NCBI GenBank assembly: GCA_947302275.1
Contig: CAMYUW010000009.1
Location: 21,325 to 85,324 of the forward strand
Length of the DNA: 64,000 nt
From: an uncultured Prevotellaceae bacterium
GTDB taxonomy: Bacteria > Bacteroidota > Bacteroidia > Bacteroidales > Muribaculaceae
Direction: 5' to 3'
A program made the position numbers and the translations under genes. Position 1 is the first letter of the stretch; every line of letters begins with the position of its first letter. The notes below the pieces were generated by a model. It was not told where the DNA came from. It did no database searches and worked only from the letters and a program-made list of their open reading frames with translations. This document shows positions 9,901 through 17,317 of this stretch, in pieces.

Positions 9901-12900
9901 CACCATCCAATCGATAGAAAACGAGATTCTCAAGGCAATGCTCGCTGGCGGCGTTCAACCTGCCGCTGAAGCATCCAAGCCCGAGGAGACCAAGGTCATT
10001 ACCAACGCACCGCTATCCTATGCCCAAACTGGTGTCTACTTCGATTGCCTGAAGAATCCCGCATCCACCATCTATAACATCCCCTACATGCTCTCTTATC
10101 CTGAGGGCATTGATGCCAACGTCCTTGCCGATGCAGCTAAACGTGTCATCGAGTCACATCCTGAATTGAGTGTCCACTTCACGACCGAGGGCGACACCAT
10201 CGTCCAGACAACTGATGACAGTGTTCCCGTCGAGGTAGGCATCACCGAAATGAGCGACGAGGAATTGGCAAAATACAAGAAGGAGTTTGTTCGGCCCTTC
10301 AATTTGCAGAAGGCACCGTTATACCGCGCCGAGGTGGTCAAGACGGCCAGTGGCGTTCATCTGTTGCTGGATTTGCACCATCTGGTCTTTGACGGTGGCT
10401 CAGCCGACCTGTTAATCCGCCAGCTCAATGCTACCCTCGAAGGCAAAAAGGTGGAAAAGGAGACCTACAACTACCTCGACTTTGTCATCGACCAGAAAGC
10501 GGCCGAGGAGACCGATGCCTTTAAGGAGTCACAACAATTCTTCGCCGAGAAATTGCAGACCTGTGAGGGCGCCAGCGAAATTCCCGCCGACCTGCCCAAG
10601 AGTGACGAGCAGGGATTCATCGGGGAGGCAGTCTGCCCTGTTGACCTGGAGAAAGCGACAGCCTTCTGCCGCCAGCAGGAGATTACCCCAGCCCACCTGT
10701 TCCTCGCTGCAACCTCCTATGTGGTATCACGCTACACCAACAACCGCGACGTCTATCTCTGCACCGTCAGCAGCGGTCGCAGCAACCTGAAGATTGCCGA
10801 TACAGTGGGTATGTTCGTCAACACGCTCGCCCTGGGTATGAGCATCGACGACGTGACAGTGAGCCAATTCCTGAAGAACGCCAGCGACACATTCGACCAG
10901 ACGCTGCGCCATGAGGATTATCCATTCGCCCGCATCGCTACCGATTACGGTTTCCGTCCCGCCATCGCCTACGCTTATCAGGTGGGTGTACTTTCGCAAT
11001 ACACTGTCAACGGCAAGCCCGTTGATCAGGAATTGCTGGAGCTCAACGTCCCCAAGTTCAAGATCAACATCAAAATCGAGCCCTGCGGCGTGGTTGTCGA
11101 GTATGACGACGCCATCTACAGTGAGCGCGTGGGACGCGGATTGGCCGAAAGCATCGTCGCGGTCGCTAACAGGATGATGGAGCAGCCGCAAGCCAAATTG
11201 CGCCAGCTGTCCATTGTCAGCGATGACCAGGAGAAGGAATTAGGCCTATTGCGTCAGACCGCTACGGGTGATGCTCCATTCACATTCTTCCATGAATGCA
11301 TTGGCCACTATGCTCAAACACAACCCGACCAAGAGGCACTGGTAGCCATCGATGCCCGCTTCACTTACCGTGAGATGGATGAGGTGACCAACCGCATTGC
11401 GGCAGCCCTGCGCCGCCGTGGTGTGCAAGAGCGCGACCGTGTTGCCCTGCTGCTGCCCCGCACCAGCCGACTCATCTTGGCGCTGTTCGGTGTGCTGAAA
11501 TCGGGAGCTGCCTACATTCCTTGTGATCCCGAATATCCCGCTGACCGCGTTAAACTCATCCTTGAGGATAGCGAGGCGCGTTACATTATCACAACAGCCG
11601 ACCGCATGGACACTGTTCCTGAGGGCAAGGCCATTGATGTAGAAGAACTGATTAACGATGACAATGATGGTAAGGTAACTACCGACATCACTCCCGATGA
11701 CCTTGCCTACCTGATTTACACCAGTGGTTCGACTGGCCGTCCCAAGGGTGTGATGCTGCGCCACAAGGGCATCTGCAACTACCTCTACGGTCACCCTGCC
11801 AACGTGTTTGCTAATGGTGTGATGACCGATGCCAAGCGCATCCTGAGCGTGACGACCATCTCGTTTGACGCCGCCCTGCAGGACATCGGCACCTCATTCT
11901 TCAATGGCAAGACACTCATCGTGGCTACCGAGGAGCAGGCCAACAACCCGCTCGACCTGGCCCGCCTCATCAACGAGGAGCACATCAATATGGTATCGGG
12001 CACGCCGTCACGTTGGATGACCTGGCTGACGAGTGAGGACTTCTGTGATGCCATCAGCCGCATCAACATCGCACGCGCCGGTGGTGAGAAATTCTCCGAC
12101 CAACTGCTCGGCCAACTCAGGAAAGTGACCAAGGCCCGCATATTCAACTGCTATGGTCCCACCGAAATCACCGTTGCTTCAAACAATAAGGAACTGACCA
12201 ACGCTGAACTCGTCACAGTGGGTAAGCCCCAGTTAAACGTTATCGAGTATATCGTTGACCAGGACGGCAACGAGTTGCCCGTGGGCGTTGTGGGTGAACT
12301 CTACATTGGTGGTCGTGGCGTGGCCCACGGCTACAACAACCTCGACGAGATGACCCGCGAGCGCTTTGTGGACTATCACGGAACACGCGTCTATAAGTCC
12401 GGCGACTATGCCAAGTGGCTGCCTGATGGCGACGTGGTCATCCTGGGACGCACCGACCACCAGATCAAGTTGCGTGGCCTGCGCATCGAGCTGGGCGAAA
12501 TCGAGAACGTCATTCTCAAGGTCGAAGGACTGAAAAAGGTGGTCATCCTCATCCGCAAAATCAACGACAAGGAGCACCTGTGTGCCTATTATACTGCCGA
12601 CCGCGAAATTGCTCCCGACGCCCTCAAGGCCGAGATTTCCAAGAGCCTGACGCAATACATGGTGCCCACAGCCTACTTGCAGCTCAAGGAGATGCCCATG
12701 ACCCCCAACGGCAAGACCGACGTCAAGGCGCTGCCTGAGCCCGAATTGGCCATCAGTTCGGCTTATGTGGAACCTGCCAATGACACCGAGCGTGCCTTCT
12801 GTGACATCTTCGCTGATATTCTGCAGATGGACAAGGTGGGTGCGACCGACAACTTCTTTGAGTTGGGTGGCACCTCGCTCGTGGTGACACGCGTCATCAT

Positions 12901-14188
12901 TGAGGCCGACAAAGCAGGTATGCACGTGGCCTATGGTGATGTATTCGCCAATCCCACGCCCCGCAAACTGGCTCGCCTGGTTACCGGCGAAAGTGCTGCT
13001 GAAGGCGATGACGAGATCACCGCATTTGATTACACCGACATCAACAACCTGTTGCAACACAACACGCTGGACAGCTTCCGCAACGGTGAACGCCAGCAAC
13101 TGGGCGACGTGCTTGTAACGGGCGCCACAGGTTATCTGGGTATCCACATCCTGCGCGAACTCATCGACTCTGACGCCAAGAACATCCACTGCCTCGTGCG
13201 CGGAAAGACCATCGAGGCTGCCGAGCGCCGTCTGAAATCGCTGTTGTTCTACTACTTTGACAACTCTTTCACCGAGCTGTTCGACAAGCGCCTGCACATC
13301 GTCCTTGGCGACGTGACCACTGACTTTAGCGAAGGTCTGCAGGTAGATACCATCTTCAACTGCGCCGCTATCGTCAAGCACTTCAGCGAGGGAACCGAAA
13401 TTGAAGATGTGAACATCGGCGGTGCCCAGCGTTGTGTGGACTACTGCCTCAAGACGGGCGCCAAACTCATCCACGTCTCCACGGCGAGCACACGCGGCTT
13501 GTGGGCTGGCGAGATCAAGAGTGACATCTTCACCGAGCAGCGCCTCTACATGGGTCAGTTCCTGGGCAACAAGTACATCTACTCCAAGTTCATGGCCGAG
13601 CGCCTCATTCTGGATGCCATCGCACATCATGGCTTGAACGCCAAGATTATGCGTGTGGGCAATCTGGCAGCACGTTCGACCGACGGCGAGTTCCAGGCCA
13701 ACTTCTCCACCAACTCGTTCATGGGCCGCATCAAGGTCTATAACATGTTGGGATGTTGTCCGCACGCCATGCGCAACCAACAGGTGGAATTCTCACCCAT
13801 CAACGAGGTGGCACATGCCATCGTGCTGTTGAGCTCCACCCCCAAGGATTGCATCGTGTTCCATCCTTACAACATCCACGGTCAATTCCTAGGCGATGTG
13901 CTCATGGGATTGAGCAACGTGGGCGATGGTGTGAAGTTTGTTGAGCTGGAAGAGTTTGAGAAGGCCATGGATGATGCCAAGAACGATCCGGTCAAGGCAA
14001 ATTCCATGTCGAGCCTGCTCGCCTACCAAGATATGGCTCATGGCCAGAAGACCGTTGATGTCAAGCGCGACAACAACTACACCACTCAGGTGCTCTACCG
14101 TCTGGGCTTCTCCTGGTCGCCCACTTCGTGGGACTATGTGGAGCGCATGTTGACAGCCATCAGTTCACTTGGATTCTTCGATTTCTAA
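6932..14188 (+). CDS. Two-module NRPS with terminal reductase (C-A-T-C-A-T-R)
   Basis: The 2418-residue enzyme has six NRPS domains and a release domain in order. C1 (about 1-420) has HHIIMDG at 128-134. A1 (about 430-930) has the P-loop YTSGSTGVPKG near 580. T1 has its phosphopantetheine serine at 963 in GLTSISAI. C2 (about 1010-1420) has HHLVFDG at 1149-1155. A2 (about 1440-1920) has YTSGSTGRPKG near 1596. T2 has FFELGGTSL with Ser1982. The reductase (about 2040-2418) has the NADPH motif TGATGYLG near 2062 and YIYSK at 2215-2219. Reductive release predicts a dipeptide aldehyde, which can cyclise to a pyrazinone if the amine is free. The leading C domain instead suggests N-acylation. Dimodular gut NRPSs of this type are known to make protease-inhibiting peptide aldehydes. 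Hand-read specificity codes: A1 D-A-M-F-S-G-L-V-F-K, A2 D-A-Q-S-R-G-C-V-A-K; neither maps to a residue I can name. Confidence 0.95.
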   Translation: MKSSAPLSTSQFGIYVECVNHQGEPCYNLPFVYVLDRSLDGQRLLDAVKTAFMAHPTLFTRIELGEDGEPVQTLDMANEQWSLNIEDIQDIEQEKAQFVEPFNIYGDRLFRFRLLRDQEHYYFMVDFHHIIMDGASFRILMQDIDKAYRGEPIAPEELTMMEVASDEAARRKTPAFDEAKKWFAINFDCGDTFTQFVPDLEETEYREGQLLRTLSIDLSRVDEYCKKNGVFKSTMFTTAYAFLLAKFNNEHESLFNTIYNGRTDKRFNRSLGMTVKTLPVYAKFTDETTVLELLQQGQDQMGGCREHDTYSYADLMTDLNLQSNSIFAWHGNVLDVQTIDGKPMEMIRIANNTLEESFYLKAFINDNKIEIEAEYKANEYSQELVAQILESYEAVLEGFLTQEYLRDINIATADQVAVLDSFNPGELDYDDSQTIVSLFRQQVKATPDAIAAVYMDKQFTYAQVDEISDRIAAYIVSKGLGAEDVVSVIIPRCEWMPIASLGALKAGCAYQPLDPSYPKERLNFMMQDASAKLLIADEELRPIVDEYQGEVLLTKDIMSLPAAPAPQVDITPDQLFILLYTSGSTGVPKGCQLTHRNLVAFCHWYHQMFDLKPGNKLAAYASYGFDANMMDTYPALTCGATVYIVPEELRLDLIALNEYFEQNGITHSFMTTQVCYQFATSVENHSLQYLSAGGEKLASITPPQGIKLYNLYGPTETTVFITYYHVYKKMKEIPIGKAPKNVRLYIVDPQGHRLPVGAAGELWAAGPQVSRGYLNRPEKTAEVFISNPFTTEEKYSRIYRTGDIVRYLPSGDIQFVGRRDGQVKIRGFRIELKEVESVIREFPGIKDATVQAFDDEGGGKFIAAYVVSDNQVDIEALNNFILDQKPPYMVPAVTMQIDAIPLNQNQKVNKRALPKPEKKAAEVEAVNVPMNVLEEELHQIVADIVNNKDFGVTTVLGYAGLTSISAIKLAVQVNKRFGVTLDSRNLVKTGTIQSIENEILKAMLAGGVQPAAEASKPEETKVITNAPLSYAQTGVYFDCLKNPASTIYNIPYMLSYPEGIDANVLADAAKRVIESHPELSVHFTTEGDTIVQTTDDSVPVEVGITEMSDEELAKYKKEFVRPFNLQKAPLYRAEVVKTASGVHLLLDLHHLVFDGGSADLLIRQLNATLEGKKVEKETYNYLDFVIDQKAAEETDAFKESQQFFAEKLQTCEGASEIPADLPKSDEQGFIGEAVCPVDLEKATAFCRQQEITPAHLFLAATSYVVSRYTNNRDVYLCTVSSGRSNLKIADTVGMFVNTLALGMSIDDVTVSQFLKNASDTFDQTLRHEDYPFARIATDYGFRPAIAYAYQVGVLSQYTVNGKPVDQELLELNVPKFKINIKIEPCGVVVEYDDAIYSERVGRGLAESIVAVANRMMEQPQAKLRQLSIVSDDQEKELGLLRQTATGDAPFTFFHECIGHYAQTQPDQEALVAIDARFTYREMDEVTNRIAAALRRRGVQERDRVALLLPRTSRLILALFGVLKSGAAYIPCDPEYPADRVKLILEDSEARYIITTADRMDTVPEGKAIDVEELINDDNDGKVTTDITPDDLAYLIYTSGSTGRPKGVMLRHKGICNYLYGHPANVFANGVMTDAKRILSVTTISFDAALQDIGTSFFNGKTLIVATEEQANNPLDLARLINEEHINMVSGTPSRWMTWLTSEDFCDAISRINIARAGGEKFSDQLLGQLRKVTKARIFNCYGPTEITVASNNKELTNAELVTVGKPQLNVIEYIVDQDGNELPVGVVGELYIGGRGVAHGYNNLDEMTRERFVDYHGTRVYKSGDYAKWLPDGDVVILGRTDHQIKLRGLRIELGEIENVILKVEGLKKVVILIRKINDKEHLCAYYTADREIAPDALKAEISKSLTQYMVPTAYLQLKEMPMTPNGKTDVKALPEPELAISSAYVEPANDTERAFCDIFADILQMDKVGATDNFFELGGTSLVVTRVIIEADKAGMHVAYGDVFANPTPRKLARLVTGESAAEGDDEITAFDYTDINNLLQHNTLDSFRNGERQQLGDVLVTGATGYLGIHILRELIDSDAKNIHCLVRGKTIEAAERRLKSLLFYYFDNSFTELFDKRLHIVLGDVTTDFSEGLQVDTIFNCAAIVKHFSEGTEIEDVNIGGAQRCVDYCLKTGAKLIHVSTASTRGLWAGEIKSDIFTEQRLYMGQFLGNKYIYSKFMAERLILDAIAHHGLNAKIMRVGNLAARSTDGEFQANFSTNSFMGRIKVYNMLGCCPHAMRNQQVEFSPINEVAHAIVLLSSTPKDCIVFHPYNIHGQFLGDVLMGLSNVGDGVKFVELEEFEKAMDDAKNDPVKANSMSSLLAYQDMAHGQKTVDVKRDNNYTTQVLYRLGFSWSPTSWDYVERMLTAISSLGFFDF

Positions 14189-14200
14189 CAAAGACAACGT

Positions 14201-14233
14201 TCCAGGTGGTCTAGTTTTTCTAGACCACCTGGA
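14201..14233 (+). promoter_or_regulatory. Perfect 14-bp hairpin between NRPS and MATE genes
   Basis: TCCAGGTGGTCTAG (14201-14214) and its exact complement (14220-14233) flank a TTTTT loop. There is no T-run after it and the next ATG is 12 bp away. It looks more like an mRNA processing, stability or attenuation element inside the operon than a full terminator. Confidence 0.6.
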
Positions 14234-14245
14234 CATTAAACAGTA

Positions 14246-15568
14246 ATGGAAAACGATATCAAGACTCAATTCTACCGCTACCTGTGGGCTTATATCCTGG
14301 TGGCCCTCTCGGGCTGCCTGGGTACCGTGGTGGACGGTATCATCGTGGGCAACCTCATCAGCGAGGATGGCGTGAGCGCCATCAACCTGTCCACGCCCAT
14401 CACCCAGTTCATCTTTACCATGCATCTGCTCATCAATGCGGGTGCAGGCATGCTGGTGGCCTATGCCTTGGGCCAGAAAAAGATTAATGACGCCCGGCGT
14501 TTCTTCACCCGTTCGCTGTCACTGACGCTGGGGTTGGGACTGCTGCTGTCGATTGTCGGAGGCCTGATATTCCCAAGCCAGACGGCACGCATGCTGTGCA
14601 GCAACGAGCAGATTTTGCCACTGGCCCGTGACTACATGCAAGTTCTGCTCATCGGCTGTCCGGCCTTTATCCTCATGTGGGGACTCTCGACCATGGTGGG
14701 CGTGAACGGCAGTCCGCGGCTGGTATCGCTGGCGGTCATCATCGACAACGCGGTGAACCTGTGCCTTGACATCGTATTCATCAAGTGGTTCGGCTGGGGC
14801 ATCACGGGTTCTTCGGCAGCGACGGTGATAGGCCATCTTGTAGGCATCGCCATTCTGCTCACCCACTGGCGCAAACCGGAGAGCCGTCGCCTGGTACCCA
14901 TATTCTCGACCGACGAACTCGCGGCATCATGGAGGCAGATTATCTCCCAGGGCGCTCCGCTGGCCGTAGCTTCTATCTGCTTGACGCTGTTGCTGTTCAG
15001 TGCCAACAAAATCGTCCTCACGACGACCGGCCGCACGGGTATCTTTGTGTTTGCCCTGTGCATGAACTTGCTGCAGGTCTATAACCTGTTCCTCTCGGGC
15101 ACATGCCAGACGCTGCAGTCGTTGGGTGCCATCCAGGTGGGCGAAGGCAACAACGAGGGCGTGCGCACCGTCATCAAGCGAGGTTTCCGTTTCATCACCG
15201 CTGCTATGGTCACTACCTGCCTGCTCGTTTGGATTTACCCTCAGGGCATCGCACGGTTGTTCGGCTGTGACGAGCCCGAGATGTTGACCCAGAGTGCTCC
15301 TGCACTGCGCGTGTTTGCCTTGAGTTTCATCCCCTTCTGCTACATCTATGTGCAGATGATCGTCTATAAGCTCTACAGCCAGCACCGCATGGCGTTGTTC
15401 ATCTCGTTTGCCTTGTCGCTCACAGTCATTCCCGTATTGTGGGTCATGGCCAAGTTAATGCCACAACACATCTGGTACAGCTACCTCATCGCCTACATCA
15501 TTGAGGCCTTTGTCATCTTTGCATTGCATAAATCAAGGCACATCAAGTTTGAGTTGAAGAAAGCGTGA
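14246..15568 (+). CDS. MATE-family efflux transporter
   Basis: The 440-residue protein is hydrophobic throughout, with about 12 membrane segments. It begins with a typical MATE pattern: GTVVDGIIVGNLI, then a second signature region around LLINAGAGMLVAYALGQ. MATE proteins export small molecules using sodium or proton gradients. It follows the NRPS gene after a hairpin and overlaps the phosphopantetheinyl transferase start by 4 bp (GTGA), so it is translationally coupled to a biosynthetic gene. It most likely moves the NRPS product across the inner membrane; the substrate is inference from context. Confidence 0.9.
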   Translation: MENDIKTQFYRYLWAYILVALSGCLGTVVDGIIVGNLISEDGVSAINLSTPITQFIFTMHLLINAGAGMLVAYALGQKKINDARRFFTRSLSLTLGLGLLLSIVGGLIFPSQTARMLCSNEQILPLARDYMQVLLIGCPAFILMWGLSTMVGVNGSPRLVSLAVIIDNAVNLCLDIVFIKWFGWGITGSSAATVIGHLVGIAILLTHWRKPESRRLVPIFSTDELAASWRQIISQGAPLAVASICLTLLLFSANKIVLTTTGRTGIFVFALCMNLLQVYNLFLSGTCQTLQSLGAIQVGEGNNEGVRTVIKRGFRFITAAMVTTCLLVWIYPQGIARLFGCDEPEMLTQSAPALRVFALSFIPFCYIYVQMIVYKLYSQHRMALFISFALSLTVIPVLWVMAKLMPQHIWYSYLIAYIIEAFVIFALHKSRHIKFELKKA

Positions 15569-16137
15569 TTTATGTGGATGACCATATCATGGACTTTGAC
15601 CTGCAGCAGGCCCTCAATGAGGTAAGTCCTCAGCGGCGGGAATATGCCCTGCGCTACCGCCATGAGCACGATCAGCGCCTCTGTGTTGCAGCTTTTCGGC
15701 TCCTGCATCGTGCCCTGCTGCATGAATACGGCATCCACGAGCCTCCATTGTTTACTATCGACACCAAAGGCAAGCCTCATTTACAGGAATACCCTCACAT
15801 CCACTTCAGCCTGAGCCATTGCCGCGAAGCGGTGGCCTGTGCGGTAAGCGATGAGCCTGTGGGCATCGACATAGAGTCGCTCGACATCATCGACGAGCGT
15901 GTCGCGACCACTGTGATGAGCGAGAGTGAGCAACAGCAGATCGCTTCAGCGGGACACACAGACGTTGCTTTCTACCGCTTGTGGACGATGAAGGAAAGCC
16001 TGTACAAGCTCACGGGCGACGATAACAATGGCGACATCTGTCACATGCTTGACAAGATGCCGCCAGTCGTTTTTGAGACCATGGTCTTTCCCCACAGTGT
16101 CTGCACCGTCTGCCGTTATAACACAGCTACTTCTTAA
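15565..16137 (+). CDS. 4'-phosphopantetheinyl transferase (Sfp-type)
   Basis: GTG 15565 overlaps the MATE stop and gives 190 residues; ATG 15589 is an alternative start. The magnesium-binding motif is VGIDIE (Asp102, Glu104) and the second signature is WTMKESLYKLTG (Trp140, Lys143, Glu144, Lys148). Such enzymes transfer phosphopantetheine from CoA to carrier-protein serines, here presumably Ser963 and Ser1982 of the NRPS. It is somewhat shorter than Sfp itself, as is common in Bacteroidetes. It closes the biosynthetic operon and its 3' end overlaps the convergent VanX-like gene by 11 bp. Confidence 0.92.
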   Translation: MIYVDDHIMDFDLQQALNEVSPQRREYALRYRHEHDQRLCVAAFRLLHRALLHEYGIHEPPLFTIDTKGKPHLQEYPHIHFSLSHCREAVACAVSDEPVGIDIESLDIIDERVATTVMSESEQQQIASAGHTDVAFYRLWTMKESLYKLTGDDNNGDICHMLDKMPPVVFETMVFPHSVCTVCRYNTATS

Positions 16138-16900
16138 GGGTTTTGACGGGGAAGTTGAAGTAAGTGTCGGGGAAAGGCTCGTTCTTTAACGTGAAGTGCC
16201 ACCACTCGTTGTCCAGAGGCTTGAAACCGTGGCGCAGCATTGCTGATCGCAGCACCATGCGATTGTAGAACTGCTCGCTGGTGAAAGTGGGAACAGTCTG
16301 CTGGAAATCCAGTGTCTCGGGGTTGCCGCCACCGTAGTCGGGATGGCTCTCGATACCAAACCAGTCAAATGTTCCTCCCATATCAACCTCCTTACCGGTC
16401 TTCATATCGACAATGGTCAAATCGATTGTCGATCCGCGCGAGTGACCGCTCTTGGTAGCGACATATTCGCCGTCAAAGACCTCCTTCTTGGTCAACCGGG
16501 GATAAAAATAGGCCTTGGTGATGGTGTCACCTTGATCCAGAGCCCATCGCATGAAGTGATCCACGCCACGCTGGGGACGGTAAGCATCATAGATCTTGAT
16601 GCAATAGCCATGACGCTTGAGGTCGTCACTGGCGGCTCGCAGACTGTCGGCTGCCACACGTGTCATCAGCGCCACGGGCTCCTCGTATCCGTCGATGCGA
16701 GCACCCACAAAGTTATAGGTGCTGAAATAGCGGATTTCGAGAATCGCGTCGGGCACCACATCGGTGATGTTCACAAACTGGCTCGAATCCATCGTCGGAT
16801 CGACCACCCGAGCCACATCGCGGGCGTTCTTGCAGCCCGTTAACATGCCGCCCAGAAGAACCAGGGCAAGCATCATCATCTGCTGATATTTCTTCATCAC
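16127..16900 (-). CDS. ddpX: D-alanyl-D-alanine dipeptidase lipoprotein (VanX/M15D family)
   Basis: The 257-residue protein has a lipoprotein signal with lipobox GMLTGC (Cys23). The M15D zinc motif is complete: SGHSRGSTIDLT (His153, Asp160) and NEWWHF (Glu232 as general base, His235). The VanX-type arginine is in AYRP (Arg108). It should hydrolyse D-Ala-D-Ala or similar dipeptides in the periplasm, for wall turnover or nutrient recovery; nothing suggests a vancomycin-resistance cassette. It converges on the NRPS operon and may simply be a neighbour, though a role in processing a dipeptide product cannot be excluded. The symbol is by similarity. Confidence 0.9.
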   Translation of the reverse strand: MMKKYQQMMMLALVLLGGMLTGCKNARDVARVVDPTMDSSQFVNITDVVPDAILEIRYFSTYNFVGARIDGYEEPVALMTRVAADSLRAASDDLKRHGYCIKIYDAYRPQRGVDHFMRWALDQGDTITKAYFYPRLTKKEVFDGEYVATKSGHSRGSTIDLTIVDMKTGKEVDMGGTFDWFGIESHPDYGGGNPETLDFQQTVPTFTSEQFYNRMVLRSAMLRHGFKPLDNEWWHFTLKNEPFPDTYFNFPVKTLKK

Positions 16901-16925
16901 ATCTATCTTTATTAATATTACCCTG

Positions 16926-16957
16926 CAAATGTACTGAATTAGTCTGAAATGGCCAAA
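16926..16957 (-). promoter_or_regulatory. Promoter of VanX-like gene
   Basis: On the minus strand the elements read TTTG (16954-16957), a 20-bp gap, then TACATTTG (16926-16933). This is a full Bacteroidetes -33/-7 pair, 25 bp upstream of the start codon. Confidence 0.75.
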
Positions 16958-17285
16958 AGGAGGTGTTAGGTGTTAAGTGGTATCCGCTTTCTTTTTCAGA
17001 CAACATAGACAACCTCTTTGACTAATGGGGACAACAATTTTATTTGTCATTGTTGTTAGAACCGTTGCCTGTGTTGTCCGAGTTACAGTCTACAAATGTG
17101 TCAAAAGGCAATGTGGCGTTTTTAGCTATACTTCTATAATTTATTGATTAACAATAGATAAACTATAGGATATAAAATGAAACAGGTGGAGCGGGATTGT
17201 TAATGAATCTTAACTGCCTTTCAGTAATCTCGAATGCAAAGGTACAAAAAACAAGAAAAGAACACAGTGTTAAAATGGTTTTTAT
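16958..17285. other. Gene-free stretch before the restriction-modification gene
   Basis: No credible gene is seen. The right part is AT-rich. A lone minus-strand -7-like box (CAAAGGTA on the plus strand near 17237-17244) drives nothing recognisable and may belong to a gene lost when the downstream accessory block arrived. Confidence 0.4.
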
Positions 17286-17293
17286 TATCTTTG
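17286..17293 (+). promoter_or_regulatory. Probable -7 box of MmeI-like gene
   Basis: TATCTTTG matches TAnnTTTG and ends 24 bp before the start codon. No good -33 TTTG is visible. Confidence 0.5.
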
Positions 17294-17317
17294 TGAATCC
17301 GTAAAAACGATCGCACC

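Noticed and set aside
12233..13780. 515-codon open frame antisense to the NRPS gene
   Set aside because: It mirrors the codon pattern of the NRPS on the other strand, starts and ends without signals, and its Val/His/Gly-rich translation matches nothing.
16127..16900. Vancomycin-resistance cassette suggested by the VanX-like protein
   Set aside because: No vanH, vanA-type ligase or VanRS genes are present, and lipoprotein M15D dipeptidases are common in Bacteroidales.
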